Shown piece by piece: positions 15,129-22,258 of a stretch of 24,387 nucleotides of DNA (positions are counted from its first letter, which is position 1; the number at the start of each line of letters is the position of its first letter). The notes beneath the pieces were generated by a model. The model worked only from the letters and a program-made list of their open reading frames with translations, did no database searches and was not told the DNA's origin. The stretch comes from a virus. The translations under genes were made by a program, and so were the position numbers. The stretch spans positions 1 to 24,387 of IMG/VR virus record IMGVR_UViG_3300021964_000515. One strand, given 5' to 3'.

Positions 15129-16445
15129 ATGTTTCAAACAGAACATCTACAAGAAAAGTGGTCGCCAGTCCTTCAACATCCAGATTTACCAGAAATCAAG
15201 GATAATTACAGGCGTGCCGTTACTACAATAATCTTAGAAAATCAAGAAAAAGCTCTAAGAGAAGACAGAAACTTCTTAGGTGAAGCTGCACCAACAAACG
15301 CAACTGGTGGAAGTATAGATAATTGGGATCCAATTTTGATCTCATTAGTAAGACGTTCTATGCCTAATCTAATCGCATATGATATTTGTGGTGTTCAACC
15401 TATGACTGGCCCAACTGGTCTTATCTTTGCAATGAGAGCAAGAGCATTATCACAAGCTGGTGCAGAAGCACTTGCAGATGAACCAGCAATGTTGTCAAAC
15501 CAAGATGCTGGTTCTGATACTGGTGGTGGAGATATCTCTGGTACTAACCCTGCTGTGTTAAATGACAGTCCTGCTGGTACATATACTACTGCAACTGGTA
15601 TGACACTTGCACAAGGTGAAGCATTAGGTGATACTACTACTAACGCTTTCGCAGAGATGGCTTTCAGTATTGAGAAGCATACTGTTACTGCTGTATCAAG
15701 AGCTCTAAAAGCAGAATATACTATGGAACTTGCTCAAGACTTAAAAGCAATTCATGGTTTAGATGCTGAAACAGAACTTGCAAACATACTATCTGCTGAA
15801 ATTCTTGCAGAGATTAACAGAGAAGTTGTAAGAAACATTTATGTTTCTGCCGTAAAAGGTGCTCAAGCAAACACAACTACTGCTGGTATCTTTGACCTAG
15901 ATACAGATTCAAATGGTAGATGGTCAGTTGAGAAATTCAAAGGACTTATGTTTCAAATAGAGAGAGATGCCAACGCTATCGGTCAACAGACTCGTAGAGG
16001 AAAAGGTAATATGATACTATGTTCAGCTGATGTTGCTTCTGCACTTCAGATGGCTGGTGTTCTAGATTACACTCCTGCTCTTAATAACAACTTAAATGTT
16101 GATGACACTTCAACAACATTTGCTGGTGTTATGAATGGTAGATACAAAGTATATGTAGACCCATATGCTGCTAACGTATCTGCATCACAATACTACATAG
16201 TTGGTTATAAAGGAACTTCTCCATATGACGCTGGTATGTTCTACTGCCCATACGTTCCACTACAGATGGTTCGTGCAGTAGGAGAGAATACTTTCCAACC
16301 AAAAATTGGTTTCAAGACAAGATACGGAATTGCTGCTAACCCATTCCATACTGGAACAGTTGCTGCTTCCACAGATGGTGCAATTACCATTACATCTGCT
16401 ACCAATAAGTACTACAGAAAAGTTAAAGTTTCTAACTTAATGTAA
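15129..16445 (+). CDS. gp23: Major capsid protein gp23
   Basis: The 438-aa product (T4 521 aa) has classic gp23 blocks: WDPILISLVRRSMPNLIAYD, ICGVQPMTGPTGLIFAMRAR, EKHTVTAVSRALKAEYTMEL, AQDLKAIHGLDAETELANIL, STEILAEINREVV-type helix and FQPKIGFKTRYGIAANPF. The N-terminal region (1-52) is helical and charged and ends FLGE-AAP. This fits the gp21 cleavage rule (L-x-E before a small residue), so mature capsid protein probably starts at Ala53, matching T4, where the first 65 residues are removed. It is the last gene of the head block and is followed directly by a terminator. No gene 24 paralogue follows. Confidence 0.96.
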   Translation: MFQTEHLQEKWSPVLQHPDLPEIKDNYRRAVTTIILENQEKALREDRNFLGEAAPTNATGGSIDNWDPILISLVRRSMPNLIAYDICGVQPMTGPTGLIFAMRARALSQAGAEALADEPAMLSNQDAGSDTGGGDISGTNPAVLNDSPAGTYTTATGMTLAQGEALGDTTTNAFAEMAFSIEKHTVTAVSRALKAEYTMELAQDLKAIHGLDAETELANILSAEILAEINREVVRNIYVSAVKGAQANTTTAGIFDLDTDSNGRWSVEKFKGLMFQIERDANAIGQQTRRGKGNMILCSADVASALQMAGVLDYTPALNNNLNVDDTSTTFAGVMNGRYKVYVDPYAANVSASQYYIVGYKGTSPYDAGMFYCPYVPLQMVRAVGENTFQPKIGFKTRYGIAANPFHTGTVAASTDGAITITSATNKYYRKVKVSNLM

Positions 16446-16468
16446 AGTAAAAAGAACCAACCTAAAAC

Positions 16469-16496
16469 AGAGGGGATTTATTCCCCTCTTTTTTTT
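16469..16496 (+). terminator. Intrinsic terminator after gene 23
   Basis: The arms AGAGGGGA (16469-16476) and TCCCCTCT (16482-16489) form an 8-bp stem with a 5-nt TTTAT loop, followed by an uninterrupted T-run to 16496. It sits 23 nt after the gp23 stop and immediately upstream of the next late promoter, separating the abundant capsid message from the downstream genes. Confidence 0.92.
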
Positions 16497-16498
16497 GT

Positions 16499-16506
16499 TA
16501 TAAATA
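16499..16506 (+). promoter_or_regulatory. Late promoter of the gp19-paralogue gene (TATAAATA)
   Basis: An exact TATAAATA follows the terminator T-run by 2 nt. With T4 geometry +1 would be 16512, exactly the A of the downstream ATG. No purine-rich ribosome binding site lies between box and start, so the message is predicted to be leaderless. Confidence 0.65.
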
Positions 16507-16511
16507 GTATT

Positions 16512-17102
16512 ATGACAACAGCAACTTCACCATTATCAAGACAACCAACTGTAACGGATTATAGTAGCCCGACACAGTTTAGATTTAGTATTAATCAACT
16601 ACCAAAGGTGGAGTTCTTTACCACATCAGCAAACTTGCCTGGCATAAGTTTAGGTGAGTTAATTATACCAACTCCATATACAGATATACCAATTGTTGGC
16701 GATAAGATAACATATGAAAATCTTTCAATAAGTTTTATAGTAGATGAGTTTTTAGAAAACTATATATCAATACATAACTGGTTAATAGGTATTGGTTTTC
16801 CATCAGACAGACAACAATTCACAACCTTTCGTTCAACCACATCAAATACAGCAAATGCTGGAGGTGGTGGAAATACTGATATTGGTAAGGTTGGTAAGAC
16901 TACTGCTGATAGACCACTTTATTCGGATGCAACTCTTACAATACTTTCTAATAAAAATAATCCTATTGTAGAGGTAAGATATTCAGATATGTTTCCAGTA
17001 TCTTTGAGTGGATTAGATTATAACAGTCAAGAGGCTGATGTTGACTACTTAACAGCAACGATTGATTTTCGTTATAAATTATATGAGATAGTGACTTTAT
17101 AA
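16512..17102 (+). CDS. gp19-like tail tube paralogue (gp54-like tube initiator or marine gp3 candidate)
   Basis: The 196-aa product contains TQFRFSINQLPKVEFFTTSA, NLPGISLGELIIPTPYTDIP, IVGDKITYENLSISFIVDE and ISIHNWLIGIG. This lines up by eye with gp19 of this window (NQFRVTL, AAQMPASTLTEIPVPFRG, ITGDRPAPETWSVTVYND, MELWQNGI), so it shares the tail tube fold. T4 has one such paralogue, gp54, which starts the tube on the baseplate. In cyanophage T4-like genomes the gene between 23 and uvsY is usually labelled gp3 (tail completion). The C-terminal half (LYSDATLTILSNKNNPIVEV, VDYLTATIDFRYKLYEI) is the second half of the barrel. A tail tube role is well supported; the exact number is not. Confidence 0.75.
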   Translation: MTTATSPLSRQPTVTDYSSPTQFRFSINQLPKVEFFTTSANLPGISLGELIIPTPYTDIPIVGDKITYENLSISFIVDEFLENYISIHNWLIGIGFPSDRQQFTTFRSTTSNTANAGGGGNTDIGKVGKTTADRPLYSDATLTILSNKNNPIVEVRYSDMFPVSLSGLDYNSQEADVDYLTATIDFRYKLYEIVTL

Positions 17103-17114
17103 TATGGAGTAAAA

Positions 17115-17546
17115 ATGAATTTGGAAGAATTGAAACTTCAAGTCCAAAAAGACTTGAAAGTAGATGATGAACATCTAGATACCGAATCTTTAAAAAATCA
17201 AGAAATAAAAGCAAAATACCTAGAACACAAATCTAGATTTGAACTTCTTTTGTTTAAAGCAAAAGGAGATTATAAACGATTGTATCGTGAAAAGTGGGAA
17301 TACTATGGTGGTAAAGCTGATGCAAAGATATATGCAACCAAACCTTTTGACCTCAAAGTTCTCAAAACAGACTTAGCAGTTTACATTACTTCAGACGAAG
17401 AAATTATAAATGCAGAGAACAAAGTAGGTTATTTAGAAACAGTAGTGGACTATATCAAAGGAGTTATCAAGTCAGTTGATAATCGTGGTTGGGATATTAA
17501 AAACGCTATTGAATGGAAGAAATTTGAGGCTGGAGTGACATATTAA
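17115..17546 (+). CDS. uvsY: Recombination mediator UvsY
   Basis: The length of 143 aa matches T4 UvsY (137 aa). Blocks include LEHKSRFELLLFKAKGDYKR, YREKWEYYGGKADAKIYATK and VGYLETVVDYIKGVIKSVDN, then RGWDIKNAIEWKKFEAG. These are characteristic of UvsY: a basic, helical ssDNA-binding protein that loads the UvsX recombinase onto gp32-covered DNA. The position just upstream of uvsW matches marine T4-like genomes. Its stop is followed immediately by the ATG of the oxygenase gene, so they are co-translated. Confidence 0.9.
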   Translation: MNLEELKLQVQKDLKVDDEHLDTESLKNQEIKAKYLEHKSRFELLLFKAKGDYKRLYREKWEYYGGKADAKIYATKPFDLKVLKTDLAVYITSDEEIINAENKVGYLETVVDYIKGVIKSVDNRGWDIKNAIEWKKFEAGVTY

Positions 17547-18080
17547 ATGAACTATTCAGTAATAAATTTTCCAAATAACTTGATACAAGATATGTTGAGA
17601 AGTAAAGAAGACATCTTGACAAAAGGTAATATAAATGATGCAAGTGGGTTGACAAAAAGAAATTCTAGTGTATCATGGATAAAAGATAAAACCATTTGTC
17701 AAAGAGTTTTCTCTGTGATAAAAAATAAAACAAAAGACTTTTCAAATCTGCATCTGGATAATATAGAACCTTTACAATATTCTGAATATGATACAAGTCA
17801 AGAATATGGTTGGCATCAAGACTTAAATAATAAACCTTATGAAGATGGTAGAATAAGAAAGATATCATTTTCTATATTCTTAAATAGTAACTTTAAGGGT
17901 GGTGAGTTTGATTTAGAAATACACGGCCCAGATGTAAAACCTAGATATATATCAAAGTGGAAACGTAGTAATGAAAACTGTGTGATATTTAATTCAGATA
18001 TGTGGCACAGAGTAAGACCAGTAAAGTCTGGTGTAAGAAAAAGTATTGTTGGTTGGTTGTTAGGCCCTGTTACTAGATAA
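17547..18080 (+). CDS. 2OG-Fe(II) oxygenase, prolyl-4-hydroxylase-like (177 aa)
   Basis: The Fe(II)-binding facial triad is visible: H90-Q-D92 in YGWHQD and His154 in DMWHRV, with Arg164 ten residues later in position to hold 2-oxoglutarate. The typical GGEFDLEI strand (from 118) and a terminal IVGWLLG complete the double-stranded beta-helix layout. The substrate is unknown; phage members could modify proteins, nucleobases or virion components. The ATG abuts the uvsY stop and the stop overlaps the uvsW ATG (TAATG), so the gene is embedded in the recombination operon. All catalytic residues are present, so activity is likely. Confidence 0.85.
   Translation: MNYSVINFPNNLIQDMLRSKEDILTKGNINDASGLTKRNSSVSWIKDKTICQRVFSVIKNKTKDFSNLHLDNIEPLQYSEYDTSQEYGWHQDLNNKPYEDGRIRKISFSIFLNSNFKGGEFDLEIHGPDVKPRYISKWKRSNENCVIFNSDMWHRVRPVKSGVRKSIVGWLLGPVTR
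17649..17676 (+). promoter_or_regulatory. Candidate host-type promoter inside the oxygenase gene, upstream of uvsW
   Basis: A perfect -35 TTGACA (17649-17654), a 16-nt spacer and -10 TATCAT (17671-17676) are visible, and TAGTG precedes the -10 as in the promoter of gene 55. It lies in coding DNA about 400 nt before uvsW and may be chance, but the shared TAGTG block argues for selection. Confidence 0.35.
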
Positions 18081-19531
18081 TGAAAATATCAAAGATAAAT
18101 GAGGTTTACTTAGAACTAGAAGTAGACGAAGACGTTTCTAGAGAACTATCTGATTACTTTACTTTTGAAGTGCCAGGCGCAAAGTATATGCCTCACTATC
18201 GTAGGAAACTTTGGGATGGTAAAATAAGATTATTTTCACCACACAATGGTAGAATATATGTAGGACTTTTACCTTACATAAAAGAGTTTTGTGATAGAAA
18301 CAAAGAAAAACTATATATTGATAAAGGAGTAGAAAATGAACGGAATGTTATTCGTGAGAGCGTCAGAGAATTTGCCGAGTCACTACGACCCAAGAGCAGA
18401 GGCAAACCTATACAATTTCGTGATTATCAAGTTGATGCAATCTGGCACGCTATACAGTCAAATCGTTGCCTTCTTTTATCTCCTACTGCTTCAGGCAAAT
18501 CACTCATAATATACACCCTTGTTAGATATTACAATCTAATGAAACTCAAGACACTTATACTTGTACCTACTACATCATTAGTTGAACAGATGTATTCTGA
18601 TTTTATTGATTATGGTTGGGAGGACAAACATATCCACAGAGTATATGCTGGTATGGATAAAGGTTCTAAAAAACCAGTCATAATATCTACATGGCAATCT
18701 TTATATAAACTTCATAAACAATATTTTGCACAATATGGTTGTATCATAGGAGATGAAGCTCATCTATTTAAAGCAAAATCTCTGACTGATATAATGACAA
18801 GAGCTGAAGGTTGTAAGTATAGATTTGGATTGACTGGAACTCTTGATGGTACACAGACACATAGACTTGTACTTGAGGGTTTATTCGGTCAAGTTAATAA
18901 AATAATTACAACTAAAGAATTGATAGACAGGGGAACACTTGCAAAATTACAGATAGATTGTATTGTATTGAAACATAAAGAAGAAGAATGTAAAAGAGTA
19001 AGACATTATAGATATGCAGAAGAACTAAACTATATTGTATCTCACCCAAAGAGAAATAAGTTTATTGAAAATCTATGTAAGAACATAAAAGGTAATACAC
19101 TATTACTTTTTCAATTAGTTGAAAAACATGGAGTCTTATTATATAATGAAATAAAAACACTTGATAGAAAAGTATTTTTTGTGTATGGTGGAACAACTAC
19201 AGAAGCTAGGGAGAGAGTTCGTGCAATTACAGAAAAAGAAAAAGATGCAATCATTGTGGCATCTTATGGTACATTTTCTACTGGTATTAATATTAGGGCT
19301 ATCAACAATATCGTGTTCGCCAGTCCTTCCAAAAGTAGGGTGCGAGTTCTCCAATCAATTGGTAGAGGACTCAGACAAACTGAAGATAAAACTGTGGTCA
19401 GGTTATTTGATGTGTCAGATAACCTCACCTATAAGTCAAGACAAAATTTCACATACAGGCATTTCACACAACGACTAAATATATACAAGGAAGAACAATT
19501 TAAGTACGAAATTAATAGGATTAATTTATGA
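18080..19531 (+). CDS. uvsW: Superfamily 2 helicase UvsW
   Basis: The N-terminal domain (1-100) carries FEVPGAKYMPHYRRKLWDGK and is the UvsW-specific substrate domain. The helicase core has a Q-like motif (QFRDYQVDAI), Walker A SPTASGKS (134-141, Lys140), a DEAH box (225-228), motif III LTGTL (251-255) and motif VI QSIGRGLR (425-432, Arg finger). The length of 483 aa is close to T4. UvsW unwinds R-loops and branched recombination intermediates and so shifts T4 from origin- to recombination-dependent replication. It overlaps both the upstream oxygenase and the downstream small gene (ATGA), all within one operon. Confidence 0.95.
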   Translation: MKISKINEVYLELEVDEDVSRELSDYFTFEVPGAKYMPHYRRKLWDGKIRLFSPHNGRIYVGLLPYIKEFCDRNKEKLYIDKGVENERNVIRESVREFAESLRPKSRGKPIQFRDYQVDAIWHAIQSNRCLLLSPTASGKSLIIYTLVRYYNLMKLKTLILVPTTSLVEQMYSDFIDYGWEDKHIHRVYAGMDKGSKKPVIISTWQSLYKLHKQYFAQYGCIIGDEAHLFKAKSLTDIMTRAEGCKYRFGLTGTLDGTQTHRLVLEGLFGQVNKIITTKELIDRGTLAKLQIDCIVLKHKEEECKRVRHYRYAEELNYIVSHPKRNKFIENLCKNIKGNTLLLFQLVEKHGVLLYNEIKTLDRKVFFVYGGTTTEARERVRAITEKEKDAIIVASYGTFSTGINIRAINNIVFASPSKSRVRVLQSIGRGLRQTEDKTVVRLFDVSDNLTYKSRQNFTYRHFTQRLNIYKEEQFKYEINRINL

Positions 19532-19956
19532 GTTACCATATAGTAAAATTATCAAATGGAGAAGATATAATTTGTAATATCCACGAACCTACTAGTTCGC
19601 AAGAAACAAGTAAAGTAAAAATAAGTTCTCCTCTAAAAATGGATACTATTGCAAGAACAACTAGTAAAGGAATTGTTGAATCATTATCTTTGGCTAGATG
19701 GGTGCAACCATATTCAGATGAAAAGTATTTTAATATTGAAAGAAGTTCTATAGTTCTAATAACGCCTGCAAGTATTGGAATAACTAGATATTATGAATAT
19801 GTATTACAAAATATAAATGAAGTTGTAAAATCAAAATCACCCACTATAAAACAATTAAAACAAATAGATGAAGAACCACAAGAAACATTGACAGAAGAAG
19901 ACTTTGAAGATATACTTGAAGAATTTAAACTTAAAACTAAAACTACTTATCATTAA
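19528..19956 (+). CDS. Unassigned conserved-type phage protein, Sm-like barrel suspected (142 aa)
   Basis: No named family is recognised with certainty. The first 80 residues alternate in strand pattern (HIVKLSNGEDIICNIHE, KVKISSPLKMDTI, NIERSSIVLITPAS), resembling a small Sm/LSm-like beta-barrel. The next helix (YYEYVLQNINEVVKS) and an acidic, unstructured tail (EEDFEDILEEFKLK) follow. The ATG overlaps the uvsW stop (ATGA), implying translational coupling to the helicase. A role in RNA or nucleic-acid handling would fit an Sm-like fold, but that is only a guess. A host-type promoter may lie within its 3' end and another runs antisense to it. Confidence 0.6.
   Translation: MSYHIVKLSNGEDIICNIHEPTSSQETSKVKISSPLKMDTIARTTSKGIVESLSLARWVQPYSDEKYFNIERSSIVLITPASIGITRYYEYVLQNINEVVKSKSPTIKQLKQIDEEPQETLTEEDFEDILEEFKLKTKTTYH
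19888..19916 (+). promoter_or_regulatory. Candidate host-type promoter for the second oxygenase gene
   Basis: TTGACA (19888-19893), a 17-nt spacer and TATACT (19911-19916) lie in the 3' end of the preceding gene, about 108 nt before the ATG at 20024. The geometry is ideal, but the bases are also coding, so chance is possible. Confidence 0.35.
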
Positions 19957-19969
19957 TCTGATGAGTCAC

Positions 19970-19989
19970 AATAGTGATTATACACTATT
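19970..19989 (+). repeat. Inverted repeat after the Sm-like gene
   Basis: AATAGTG (19970-19976) and CACTATT (19983-19989) form a perfect 7-bp stem with loop ATTATA, followed by TTTATA. It lies 13 nt after a stop codon and could be a weak terminator. The loop is also exactly the -10 box of the antisense promoter, so it could equally be an operator. Confidence 0.5.
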
Positions 19990-20004
19990 TTATACAATTG
20001 TCAA
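19977..20004 (-). promoter_or_regulatory. Consensus sigma70-type promoter on the minus strand
   Basis: Read on the minus strand, TTGACA (20004-19999), a 16-nt spacer and TATAAT (19982-19977) match both consensus hexamers exactly, with TAGTG before the -10. Transcription would start near 19970 and run leftward, antisense to the Sm-like gene and then uvsW. No minus-strand gene lies downstream. Confidence 0.5.
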
Positions 20005-20023
20005 GTGAAAAAAAGGAAAAATT

Positions 20024-20599
20024 ATGGAAAACTTTATATTATTCTTTCAAATACCAGATGAAATCTGTGATAAGCTTGTTGACTACCATAAAAATAATGA
20101 GTATGATAAAAATAACTCAAAATATGGTTGGGATATAAAGACAAAAGAAAGTATAGATTGCACTTGTAATCCAAGAAGCAATCACCCAGTAATACAAGAA
20201 TACCTTTCTTTTATGTGGCAAGGACTTCAAGCATACCAGCAAAAGTATGTATACATGAATCAATTAACAGTAATATCACAACCATTTAATATTCAATATT
20301 ATCCGCCTGGGGGTGGATATAAAAGATGGCACAACGAAAGAAGTGAACATCAAACACATCAAAGAAATTTAGTTTTTATGACATATCTTAATGATGTTCC
20401 AGATGGTGGTGGAACAGAATTTGTATATTATCCAGATGTTAAAATAAATGCAAAGAAAGGTTTGTCATTACTTTGGCCACCAGATTTTACTCACACCCAC
20501 AGAGGTATAGTATCACAACATGAAAAATATATTGCTACTGGTTGGTTTAATCATGCAGATGTTTCTGAAGTTAAACAATTTAATAAAAATAAATCTTGA
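20024..20599 (+). CDS. 2OG-Fe(II) oxygenase-like protein with an HxE motif (191 aa)
   Basis: The core reads YYPPGGGYKRWHNERSEHQ, then NLVFMTYLNDVPDGGGTEFV and FTHTHRGIVSQHEKYIATGW. The Fe(II) triad is H103-x-E105 (Glu in place of the usual Asp) with His157 or His159, and Lys168 is the likely 2-oxoglutarate contact. GGGTEF (128-133) is the usual strand. This differs clearly from the oxygenase at 17547, so it is not a recent duplicate. It is the first gene after a 67-nt gap with an AAGGAAAAA ribosome binding site and precedes the gp55 promoter. Substrate unknown; similar genes are frequent in marine T4-like phages. Confidence 0.75.
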   Translation: MENFILFFQIPDEICDKLVDYHKNNEYDKNNSKYGWDIKTKESIDCTCNPRSNHPVIQEYLSFMWQGLQAYQQKYVYMNQLTVISQPFNIQYYPPGGGYKRWHNERSEHQTHQRNLVFMTYLNDVPDGGGTEFVYYPDVKINAKKGLSLLWPPDFTHTHRGIVSQHEKYIATGWFNHADVSEVKQFNKNKS

Positions 20600-20624
20600 C
20601 ATTCGTGTCATTTTAGTGTATATT
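20596..20624 (+). promoter_or_regulatory. Host-type promoter of late sigma factor gene 55
   Basis: TTGACA (20596-20601), a 17-nt spacer and TATATT (20619-20624) lie just after the oxygenase stop, with TAGTG immediately before the -10. Predicted +1 is near 20631, 24 nt before the gp55 ATG, with AAAGGA as ribosome binding site. The -35 is partly inside a small inverted repeat (TGACA-TTCG-TGTCA, 20597-20610) that might bind a regulator. Confidence 0.7.
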
Positions 20625-20654
20625 TAATTTAATGTTTTTATAAAGGATTTATTA

Positions 20655-21200
20655 ATGGCAAGAACCAAAGTAAAAGGCGTTCACTATGTGGACAACAAAA
20701 AGTTTCATCAGGCCATGATTGATTGGAAAGAAAAGTGTAAAGATGCAGAAGAAGCTGGAGATGATATTCCCCAGATTACAAACTATATCGGTTCATGTTT
20801 TCTAAAGATTGCAAATGGACTTTCGTATAGACCGAACTTTATTAACTATACATATAGACAAGAAATGATTTCAGATGGTATTGAGAACTGTTTACAATAC
20901 ATACATAACTTCAATCCAGAAAAATCTAAGAATCCGTTTGCATATTTTACACAGATAATCTATTATGCATTTATTCGTAGAATACAAAAGGAAAAGAAAC
21001 AAACTCATGTTAAACATAGAATGATTGAAAAACAAGAATATCTTCCTTACATAACAATGGAAGGCGATAGCACTACATATCAAGTTGGTGGATTTGACCC
21101 AAATATTATGGTGCCAGATGAAGCTGTTTATAAACCAAAGAAGAAAGATACTAAAGATATACCGAAAGGTCTAGAAAATTTTATGGATAATGACGATTGA
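20655..21200 (+). CDS. gp55: Late-transcription sigma factor gp55
   Basis: The 181-aa product matches T4 gp55 in size (185 aa). It has ITNYIGSCFLKIANGLSYRP, MISDGIENCLQYIHNFNPEK and SKNPFAYFTQIIYYAFIRRI, a sigma region-2-like core with no region 4. This minimal sigma lets host RNA polymerase recognise TATAAATA, the box found before several genes of this window. The C-terminal PKGLENFMDNDD is acidic and hydrophobic and could be the sliding-clamp contact, as in T4. It has its own host-type promoter and its stop overlaps the gp47 start. Confidence 0.93.
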   Translation: MARTKVKGVHYVDNKKFHQAMIDWKEKCKDAEEAGDDIPQITNYIGSCFLKIANGLSYRPNFINYTYRQEMISDGIENCLQYIHNFNPEKSKNPFAYFTQIIYYAFIRRIQKEKKQTHVKHRMIEKQEYLPYITMEGDSTTYQVGGFDPNIMVPDEAVYKPKKKDTKDIPKGLENFMDNDD

Positions 21201-22258
21201 AAATTGCAATAATTACTGACACTCACTTTGGTGCAAGAAACGACAACAATAACTTCAATGAATATTTTTATAAATTTTATGAGGAACAATTCTTTCCATA
21301 TCTAAAAGAACACAATATTAAAGATTGTATTCATTTAGGTGATATCATGGATAGAAGAAAGTTTGTGTCTTATAGAACAGCAAAAGATTTTCGTGAGAGG
21401 TTTATTTTACCTTTTTCTAAACTAGGAATTAATCTTCATGTTCTAGTTGGAAACCATGACACCTATTTTAAAAATACAAATGAGGTAAACTCTGTAGAAG
21501 AATTACTTGGAAATAGATATGATAATATAAAAATTTATTCAGAGGCTGCAGAGGTAAAGTTTGATAGTTTGTCTGTTTTGTTTTTGCCTTGGATAAATGC
21601 ATCTAATCATGCAAACACAATGAAAATGATAGAAAACTCAAAATCTGGTGTGTGCATGGGTCATTTAGAGATTGCTGGTTTTGAAATGATGAAAGGTATG
21701 AAAAACGAACATGGATACGATAAATCTTTTTTTAGAAAATTTGACACAGTTTTTAGTGGGCATTTCCATCACAAATCAGATGATGGTCACATCTATTATT
21801 TGGGGAGTCCATATGAGTTTTACTGGAATGATTGTGATGATAGAAAAGGATTTCATATCTTTGACACAGAGAGTAGGAGCTTGGATAGAATAATTAATCC
21901 TAGAACTATTCATAAAAAGATATATTATGATGATACTCAAAACGATTATAGGAAACACGACCTAGAACAATACAAAGATAATTATGTTAAGGTTATTGTG
22001 GTCAATAAGAAAGACTTGTATCAGTTTGACCAGTTTATTGAAAAATTATTAAAGTCCGATTCTCACGAAGTAAAAATTATAGAAGACTTTTCTGACCTAG
22101 ATGCAAACACAGTATCAGATGATATTGTAGAAAATACACAAGACACTATGACACTTTTAAATATGTACATTGATGAGTTAGATGTTACACTAGACAAAGG
22201 TAGACTTAAAAATCTACAAAGAGAACTATATACAGAAGCCCAGGATTTAGAGATTTGA
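21197..22258 (+). CDS. gp47: Recombination nuclease subunit gp47 (Mre11/SbcD-like)
   Basis: The 353-aa product has the metallophosphoesterase motifs: D8-T-H10, GD49 in HLGDIMDRR, GNH in LVGNHD (86-88), H156 in MGHLEI and H189-x-H191 in SGHFHH. They bind two metal ions for nuclease activity. With gp46 it forms the end-resecting complex that feeds UvsX/UvsY recombination and recombination-dependent replication. The start is TTG at 21197, overlapping the gp55 TGA in a TTGA arrangement; it gives the canonical KIAIITDTHFG N-terminus with no ATG upstream, so it is well supported. Confidence 0.93.
   Translation: MKIAIITDTHFGARNDNNNFNEYFYKFYEEQFFPYLKEHNIKDCIHLGDIMDRRKFVSYRTAKDFRERFILPFSKLGINLHVLVGNHDTYFKNTNEVNSVEELLGNRYDNIKIYSEAAEVKFDSLSVLFLPWINASNHANTMKMIENSKSGVCMGHLEIAGFEMMKGMKNEHGYDKSFFRKFDTVFSGHFHHKSDDGHIYYLGSPYEFYWNDCDDRKGFHIFDTESRSLDRIINPRTIHKKIYYDDTQNDYRKHDLEQYKDNYVKVIVVNKKDLYQFDQFIEKLLKSDSHEVKIIEDFSDLDANTVSDDIVENTQDTMTLLNMYIDELDVTLDKGRLKNLQRELYTEAQDLEI

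Noticed and set aside
19161-19478. Plus-strand 105-codon frame inside uvsW.
   Set aside because: It overlaps the conserved helicase motif VI region in another frame and has no credible ribosome binding site; uvsW is the real gene.
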